Of a DNA stretch of 14,349 nucleotides, positions 7,360 through 14,349 are shown piece after piece (within the stretch, counting starts at the first letter, position 1; each line of letters starts with the position of its first letter). A program made the position numbers and the translations under genes. Below the pieces are notes generated by a model. That model searched no databases. It had not been told where the DNA came from and saw only the letters and a program-made list of their open reading frames with translations. The DNA is from Wolbachia pipientis (lineage in GTDB: Bacteria; Pseudomonadota; Alphaproteobacteria; Rickettsiales; Anaplasmataceae): NCBI RefSeq assembly GCF_023661085.1, contig NZ_JAHDJT010000011.1:1-14349 (forward strand), written 5' to 3'.

Positions 7360-7531
7360 CCTGGACCCCAGATACAAGTATCAAGTACTGGGATGACACC
7401 GTCTGTTGCGCAAGTTACCTGCTAATTGCAATGTTCGTACAGCTGCGCGTTACGCGCTGGAATGACAGAAGGGGAGCGCACTAGGATGACAGGAGAAGGA
7501 CTACTTGGATGATATCTCTGTGCTTGAGATA
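7360..7531. repeat. Cluster of short palindromic, GGATGACA-type repeats
   Basis: Four related words follow one another: CTGGGATGACA (7388), CTGGAATGACA (7457), CTAGGATGACA (7481) and CTTGGATGATA (7504). Three inverted repeats are interleaved: CCCAG with CTGGG (7367-7392), GCGCG with CGCGC around TTA (7445-7457), and TATCTC with GAGATA (7513-7531). The first resembles the clean palindrome downstream of pal (10872-10890). Such short palindromes are scattered widely in Wolbachia spacers. The last hairpin lies about 45 bases past the mreB stop codon and could act as a weak transcript end, but it has no T run. Confidence 0.65.
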
Positions 7532-7574
7532 GGGTTTGCTATAAAATGAACTACCTTAAAGACAGTCATCGTAA

Positions 7575-10099
<2,525 letters not shown>

Positions 10100-10146
10100 A
10101 TTTGTTCATTTTTTAGAAAACATCTATTTAATATCGTAATAGATTA

Positions 10147-10175
10147 ATAATAAAGTTAAAAGTATATTTACTCAA
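10147..10175 (-). promoter_or_regulatory. Putative promoter of the M32-like gene and mreB
   Basis: On the minus strand TTGAGT (10175-10170) and TATTAT (10152-10147) are separated by exactly 17 bases, a good sigma-70 fit (five of six bases in the -10 box). The start codon of the M32-like gene is about 47 bases downstream. No promoter was evident in the 20-base gap before mreB, which supports a shared transcript. Confidence 0.55.
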
Positions 10176-10207
10176 AGAACAAAAAAAATTATGTATTCTG
10201 TGCCTTT

Positions 10208-10234
10208 ACTAGATTTTTCCACCAAAAGTCTAGT
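10208..10234. promoter_or_regulatory. 11-bp hairpin between divergent genes
   Basis: ACTAGA-T-TTTT, a CCACC loop, and AAAA-G-TCTAGT form an 11-bp stem with one T-G wobble. It lies in the 273-bp gap between the M32-like gene (minus) and pal (plus), upstream of both predicted promoters. It has no run of T beyond the stem on the plus strand, so it does not look like a standard terminator, and there is no gene converging on it. A regulatory dyad is possible. Function is not shown. Confidence 0.4.
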
Positions 10235-10291
10235 GCCTTATTAGAAAATTAATTGTAAGACTGTAGAAAAGTATTTAGTATTTTATTTTTC

Positions 10292-10321
10292 TTGACTATA
10301 CTGCTATAGAGAGATTATTAA
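10292..10321 (+). promoter_or_regulatory. Putative pal promoter
   Basis: TTGACT (10292-10297) and TATTAA (10316-10321) are 18 bases apart and precede the pal ATG by about 50 bases. The -35 fits five of six consensus bases and the -10 four of six. It faces away from the promoter of the divergent M32-like gene. Confidence 0.5.
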
Positions 10322-10372
10322 ATACTAAAATTTAAGGTTACGCACTATTTTAAAATTTATGGAGGTTTAGTG

Positions 10373-10852
10373 ATGTGGAGTAGGTTGGTTGTAATGTGCT
10401 GTTTTTGTTTACTGCTTACTGGTGTAAGCTCTTGTCCAAAGAAAGGAGTGAACACAGCAAATAAAATGAACTCTGTTGTTAAACAGATAGGTGAAAAAAG
10501 AGTTTTTTTTGATTATGATAAATCTAATATTAGTGAGGCAGGTGCAGATGTATTGCTCGATGTAATAGAGGTATTGCAAAATAACCCTGATATGAAGGTT
10601 ACTGTAACTGGTCATACTGACAATCGTGGTTCTTATGAGTACAATGTTGCACTGGGCGAGAGAAGAGCAAATGCAGCTAAGAAATTTATGGTTAGTTGTA
10701 CACCTTATCTAGAAAATAGAATAAAAACTGCTTCTAGAGGTGAAACTGAGCCTTTAGTTTATGTGCAAGACGACTCTAAGAATTCTAAGTATGAAAAACA
10801 GCATGCTAAAAATCGTAGGGTGGAGTTCTCATTTTTTGAAGCAAAGAAATAG
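10373..10852 (+). CDS. pal: Peptidoglycan-associated lipoprotein Pal
   Basis: Pal is an outer-membrane lipoprotein whose OmpA-like domain binds peptidoglycan and which partners with TolB. The 159-aa product has a lipoprotein signal (hydrophobic LVVMCCFCLLLTG) with lipobox VSSC, so Cys21 would be the lipidated residue. The OmpA-like domain runs from about residue 40: VFFDYDKSNIS, TGHTDNRGSYEYN (79-91) with the ligand-contacting Asp83, NVALGERRA with Arg98, and NRRVEF near the end. The start is set at ATG 10373, seven bases after a strong GGAGG; an in-frame GTG one codon earlier would be too close. Wolbachia Pal is known as an abundant lipoprotein recognised by host innate immunity. tilS follows after a 193-bp gap holding a palindromic repeat. 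Confidence 0.96.
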   Translation: MWSRLVVMCCFCLLLTGVSSCPKKGVNTANKMNSVVKQIGEKRVFFDYDKSNISEAGADVLLDVIEVLQNNPDMKVTVTGHTDNRGSYEYNVALGERRANAAKKFMVSCTPYLENRIKTASRGETEPLVYVQDDSKNSKYEKQHAKNRRVEFSFFEAKK

Positions 10853-10871
10853 TTTTTTTGCACTGATAGAT

Positions 10872-10890
10872 CCCAGTGTCAAGCACTGGG
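10872..10890. repeat. Short palindromic repeat downstream of pal
   Basis: CCCAGTG and CACTGGG form a perfect 7-bp stem around a TCAAG loop, 20 bases past the pal stop codon, followed by GATAACT rather than a T run. It is the clean form of the degenerate palindrome at 7367-7392. It could stabilise the pal message or act as a weak terminator, but it looks primarily like a member of a dispersed repeat family. Confidence 0.65.
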
Positions 10891-11006
10891 ATAACTAAAG
10901 GTCAGGGCACTTGGAACAGTACAAAGTAACAGGTACTGAGAGGTAGTAAGGGAAGAAAGATACATAAAGAACACAGTCATTGGAATCTAGCAAGTGTTAT
11001 TTCCTA

Positions 11007-11012
11007 TATAAT
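11007..11012 (+). promoter_or_regulatory. Possible -10 box for tilS
   Basis: A consensus TATAAT lies 34 bases before the tilS ATG. No convincing -35 is found at 16-18 bases; TTGGAA at 10980-10985 is 21 bases away. This is a weak call; tilS could also be read through from pal. Confidence 0.3.
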
Positions 11013-11045
11013 TGACCTAAGAAAGCAAATTATGCAAGAGACATA

Positions 11046-12341
11046 ATGGAATTAGAGTCATTATTTCAAGGTGTAATCAAAGGTTTTGCTATCCATAACA
11101 ATAAAGTTGCAGTTGCAGTGTCAGGTGGTATAGACAGTATAACTTTATTGCATTTAATGATTAATTGGACAAAAAAAAGACAATATCCTCTTCCTATAGC
11201 ATTAACAGTAAATCATGCATTACGTCCAGAGTCTCAGGAGGAAGCCGAATTTGCTGTAGGTTATGCAAAAGAACTTGGAGTAGAGGAGTTGTTCATATTA
11301 AACTGGGAGAGACAAAATATTAAAGGTAATGTCCAATCACAAGCACGAAAAGCACGATATAAGCTGCTAACGAAGTGGTGCAAAAGTAACAATGTTAAGC
11401 ACCTACTTATTGCTCATCATAAAGGTGATCAAGCAGAAACGTTTCTACTCAGGCTTGAACGTGGTAGCGGCATAGATGGATTGTCGTCTATGGATTACAA
11501 ATCCCTTTTGAATGGAGTTTGCATAGTAAGACCATTGTTGAGTTTTAGTCGTAGTGAAATAGAAAGATATGCAAACTTTCACCGGCTAAGGTGGGTTGAA
11601 GACAGAAGTAATCAAGATTTGAAGTATAGGCGCACGTTATACCGCAACCTGCTTAAAGTAAGTGATAATCAAAAGACTTTAACAGAACGAATATGCCTCA
11701 CAGCTCTTCACATGAAAAGAGCTGCAAAAGCGTTGATGCACTACACACGTCTTGCGTTTAATGACTGTGTTAATGTTCACGATCTTGGTTACATTGAAAT
11801 TAAACTAAGTGAGTTTCATAAATTGCCTGAAGAAATAGCCTTAAGGCTTCTGCTCTATTCTATAATGGTAATCAGCAGTAAACGCTATAAACCAAGATAT
11901 AATAATCTTATTACAATATTTAACCAAATATCGCAAAAGGATAACGATCTTCATTGTACGCTTTCTGAGTGTAAAATAAGGAAATACAAAGAAAGCATAT
12001 TGGTAATGAGAGAGCCGTCAAAAATACAGGAAGTATCCGTAAGTTTGCCACTCAATGGTCCTGTTGAATGGGATAACAGATTCAGCTGCACAATACTTGG
12101 GGATCAGGAGTGTTCAGTAACTATTGCCCCGTTAAAGAAAGCACATAAGATCCCTACGTTTTTAAAGGATTATAATTGCTGTTCTGAGGTTTTTTACTCT
12201 TTACCTGTGGTGCTAAAAGATGAAAAGGTACTGGCTTATTCTCATATAAATTATAATGAAGAAAATATCCATAACGGTAAGTTTCAATGCATTACTAATA
12301 GCATAATAAAACAAAATCTGGTAAACTTAATTGATATTTAG
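11046..12341 (+). CDS. tilS: tRNA(Ile)-lysidine synthase
   Basis: TilS attaches lysine to C34 of the CAU-anticodon isoleucine tRNA with ATP, so the tRNA reads AUA instead of AUG. This is an essential step in AU-rich genomes. The 431-aa product has the N-type PP-loop motif SGGIDS at residues 26-31 ([17 protein letters not shown]), VNHALRP at 55-61 in place of the usual [28 protein letters not shown] (123-137) with the conserved HxxDQ pattern, GIDGLSSM, and [16 protein letters not shown] less conserved C-terminal tRNA-binding half follows, with a normal total length. An AAGAGA-like sequence lies just before the ATG. ftsH starts 12 bases after the stop codon, the pairing seen in many bacteria. 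Confidence 0.95.
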   Translation: MELESLFQGVIKGFAIHNNKVAVAVSGGIDSITLLHLMINWTKKRQYPLPIALTVNHALRPESQEEAEFAVGYAKELGVEELFILNWERQNIKGNVQSQARKARYKLLTKWCKSNNVKHLLIAHHKGDQAETFLLRLERGSGIDGLSSMDYKSLLNGVCIVRPLLSFSRSEIERYANFHRLRWVEDRSNQDLKYRRTLYRNLLKVSDNQKTLTERICLTALHMKRAAKALMHYTRLAFNDCVNVHDLGYIEIKLSEFHKLPEEIALRLLLYSIMVISSKRYKPRYNNLITIFNQISQKDNDLHCTLSECKIRKYKESILVMREPSKIQEVSVSLPLNGPVEWDNRFSCTILGDQECSVTIAPLKKAHKIPTFLKDYNCCSEVFYSLPVVLKDEKVLAYSHINYNEENIHNGKFQCITNSIIKQNLVNLIDI

Positions 12342-12353
12342 TCAAAAATAACA

Positions 12354-14183
12354 ATGAAGAAATTTTTAGAAGGCTTACTGATTTGGTTAGTAATAGTTGT
12401 TCTTATTGCAGTTGCTTATATCCAATTCAGCGGAAATACAGGAAAAAGTAAAACAACTATACCTTTTTCAGAATTTTTAACTAGGCTGGAAGATAGTGAC
12501 ATAGAAAGTGTTGTCATAAGAAATCAGAACATTGAAGGCAAGTTTAGAGATGGGTCAAGCTTTAACTCAAGTGGTGTTGTATATAGCGACTTAATAAAAA
12601 GTTTGCATGACAGAAAAGTGAAATTCTCCTTTTCAACTGGAGATTCTGCGATGAGCATCATTGGGGGATTACTTATTCAATGGATCCCAACATTTATTTT
12701 TATCGGGTTATTACTATTCCTTTTAAAACAAACACAAGCAGGAGGCAACAGAACCATAAGCTTTGGCAAATCAAAAGCTAGGCTCATAACTAGCGGAAAA
12801 AAAGTGACATTTGACGATGTTGCTGGAATTGATGAAGCAAAGGAAGAGTTGGTGGAAATTGTTGATTTTCTTAAACAAAGGCAAAAATTTCAAGTGTTGG
12901 GTGGAAAAATACCAAAAGGGTGCCTCTTGATTGGCTCTCCTGGAACTGGTAAAACCCTACTTGCTCGTGCGATTGCAGGTGAAGCTAATGTGCCATTTTT
13001 TAGCATTTCTGGATCTGATTTTGTCGAAATGTTTGTTGGTGTTGGTGCAAGTCGTGTACGTGATATGTTCGATCAAGGCAAGAAACACGCTCCATGTATA
13101 ATTTTCATAGATGAGATAGACGCAGTGGGCAGGCATCGTGGCATTGGTCTTGGTGGTGGCAATGATGAAAGAGAACAAACGTTAAATCAGTTATTAGTTG
13201 AAATGGATGGTTTTGAGTCTAATGAAGGTGTGATAATAGTTGCTGCAACCAATCGTCCAGATGTTTTAGATCAAGCACTGCTTAGACCTGGTCGTTTTGA
13301 CCGTCAGATCACTATTTCTTTACCTGATATAAATGGGCGTGAAAAGATATTAAATACGCATATAAAGAAAATATCGATAGCACCAGATGTGAATGTAGAA
13401 ACAGTTGCAAGAGGAACACCTGGTTTCTCAGGTGCCGATTTAGCAAACCTAGTGAATGAATCTGCGCTTATTGCTGCAAGAAGAAACAAAAAGATTGTTA
13501 CTATGGATGATTTTGAATATGCACGTGATAAAGTGATGATGGGCGTGGAAAGGCGTTCCTTAATTATGACAGAGGAGGAAAAAAAGCTCACTGCTTACCA
13601 TGAGGCTGGTCACGCAGTAGTTGCTGTTAATATGCCTGCCTCCGATCCAATACACAAAGCAACTATCATTCCAAGGGGTAGAGCCCTAGGTTTAGTCATG
13701 AGATTGCCGGAAACAGACAGAGTATCTCACACAAGAGAAAAGATGATAGCGGACATGACCGTTGCTATGGGTGGAAGAGTAGCAGAAGAGCTAATTTTTG
13801 GTTATGATAAAATCACAAGCGGTGCATCTTCGGATATAAGACAAGCATCTGATTTATCACGCGCTATGGTAACAAAATGGGGGATGAGCGACAAGGTAGG
13901 GCCGATATATCATAGTCGTGAACAAAGCGCACATGGTTCTGATATAATTTCTGAAGATACTCTAAAGCTCATAGATGAGGAAGTAAAACGAGTTGTATCT
14001 TCATGCTATGAAAAGGCAAAGGATATCCTTACCAAACGCCGCAAAGATCTGGAACTTATCGCTGAAAACCTGCTGGAGTTTGAGACTTTAACAGGAGATG
14101 AAATCAAAGATATATTAAGTGGGAAAAAGATTGTGAGAAATGAAAACGAAAACAAGGAAAAAGTAAGAAAGTTCTCTCTCTGA
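12354..14183 (+). CDS. ftsH: ATP-dependent zinc metalloprotease FtsH
   Basis: FtsH is a hexameric inner-membrane AAA+ protease that removes misassembled membrane proteins and selected regulators. The 609-aa protein has two transmembrane helices (about 7-23 and 101-124) around a small periplasmic domain (about 25-100). The AAA+ module carries Walker A GSPGTGKT (194-201), Walker [10 protein letters not shown] (248-256), the pore-loop region around [15 protein letters not shown], and the second region of homology from about 298 ([20 protein letters not shown]). The M41 peptidase domain has HEAGH at 416-420 and the conserved [17 protein letters not shown] segment. The C-terminal tail is lysine-rich and short. 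Length is normal. No Shine-Dalgarno stands out in the 12-base gap after tilS, consistent with coupled translation. glmM, often next in Alphaproteobacteria, is not seen before the window ends. Confidence 0.97.
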   Translation: MKKFLEGLLIWLVIVVLIAVAYIQFSGNTGKSKTTIPFSEFLTRLEDSDIESVVIRNQNIEGKFRDGSSFNSSGVVYSDLIKSLHDRKVKFSFSTGDSAMSIIGGLLIQWIPTFIFIGLLLFLLKQTQAGGNRTISFGKSKARLITSGKKVTFDDVAGIDEAKEELVEIVDFLKQRQKFQVLGGKIPKGCLLIGSPGTGKTLLARAIAGEANVPFFSISGSDFVEMFVGVGASRVRDMFDQGKKHAPCIIFIDEIDAVGRHRGIGLGGGNDEREQTLNQLLVEMDGFESNEGVIIVAATNRPDVLDQALLRPGRFDRQITISLPDINGREKILNTHIKKISIAPDVNVETVARGTPGFSGADLANLVNESALIAARRNKKIVTMDDFEYARDKVMMGVERRSLIMTEEEKKLTAYHEAGHAVVAVNMPASDPIHKATIIPRGRALGLVMRLPETDRVSHTREKMIADMTVAMGGRVAEELIFGYDKITSGASSDIRQASDLSRAMVTKWGMSDKVGPIYHSREQSAHGSDIISEDTLKLIDEEVKRVVSSCYEKAKDILTKRRKDLELIAENLLEFETLTGDEIKDILSGKKIVRNENENKEKVRKFSL

Positions 14184-14249
14184 TTAGATCTAGCCAAATA
14201 GACTTCTCACATATCAAACCAGTTTTGGCAGCGCTAAGCACATACCCAT

Positions 14250-14349
14250 AAAAAAACTACTTGACAACTTTTGCCGTTATCCTTATCATAGTACTGAAGC
14301 TATTTGTTTAACTTCCCAATCTGTACAGGTTAAGATGACAAGGAATCCC
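14250..14349 (+). repeat. Dispersed repeat, copy 3 (right edge, incomplete)
   Basis: Beginning with AAAAAAACTACTTGACAACT, this copy matches the left-edge repeat on the opposite strand with scattered changes, and is cut by the end of the window. Its frame KKLLDNFCRYPYHSTEAICL is open as in copy 1. It lies about 67 bases after the ftsH stop codon in the same orientation as ftsH, mirroring the position of copy 1 after tolB. Together copies 1 and 3 form an inverted pair about 14.1 kb apart. Confidence 0.8.

Noticed and set aside
6752..7574. tRNA or other stable RNA gene in the long spacer
   Set aside because: No cloverleaf arms or T-loop GTTCRANNC pattern were found; the content is explained by repeats.
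10872..10890. Rho-independent terminator after pal
   Set aside because: The 7-bp stem is good but no T run follows, and the same palindrome type occurs elsewhere as a dispersed repeat.
13304..13591. Minus-strand frame of 95 codons inside ftsH
   Set aside because: It is the shadow of the conserved ftsH coding frame, with no supporting start or domain.

Overview
The window looks like a Wolbachia (Rickettsiales, Alphaproteobacteria) chromosome segment. The evidence is low GC content, long AT-rich spacers with dispersed degenerate repeats and short palindromes, decayed IS5- and IS481-type transposases, and the set of short, conserved housekeeping genes (TolB, Pal with a lipobox, YajC, RNase J, GlmS, MreB, TilS, FtsH). 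The strain or supergroup cannot be decided from the sequence alone. No tRNA, rRNA or CRISPR array was seen.

Layout. Positions 1-166 hold one copy of a dispersed repeat. Positions 257-3177 (minus strand) are a tight rnj-tolB pair: ribonuclease J, then the periplasmic Tol-Pal protein TolB. Positions 3218-4358 are mobile-element debris between rnj and glmS: an IS5-family element with a frameshifted transposase, split by a 114-bp miniature inverted-repeat element with a 3-bp target duplication, next to the N-terminal stub of an IS481-type transposase. Positions 4472-6751 (minus) are yajC-glmS. Positions 6752-7574 are about 820 bp without a convincing gene: a promoter with a palindrome, a second copy of the dispersed repeat, two diverged direct repeats and a cluster of short palindromic repeats. 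Positions 7575-10099 (minus) are mreB preceded by a 475-aa M32 carboxypeptidase homologue that has lost its HEXXH active site. Positions 10373-14183 (plus) are pal, tilS and ftsH. A third repeat copy, inverted relative to the first, fills the right edge.

How the genes fit together. Most products serve the envelope: GlmS makes glucosamine-6-phosphate for UDP-GlcNAc and lipid II, MreB organises wall-precursor synthesis and division, TolB and Pal are partners in outer-membrane constriction, YajC is an accessory of the Sec translocon, and FtsH is the membrane quality-control protease. RNase J (RNA decay) and TilS (tRNA-Ile lysidine) serve RNA metabolism. The run pal-tilS-ftsH resembles the alphaproteobacterial tolQRAB-pal-cpoB-tilS-ftsH cluster, but cpoB is missing and tolB lies about 9 kb away on the other strand, so the cluster has been rearranged.

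The least ordinary items are the apparent M32 pseudo-peptidase joined to mreB and the small mobile element nested in the IS5 transposase. The rest is typical of a reduced, repeat-rich endosymbiont genome.
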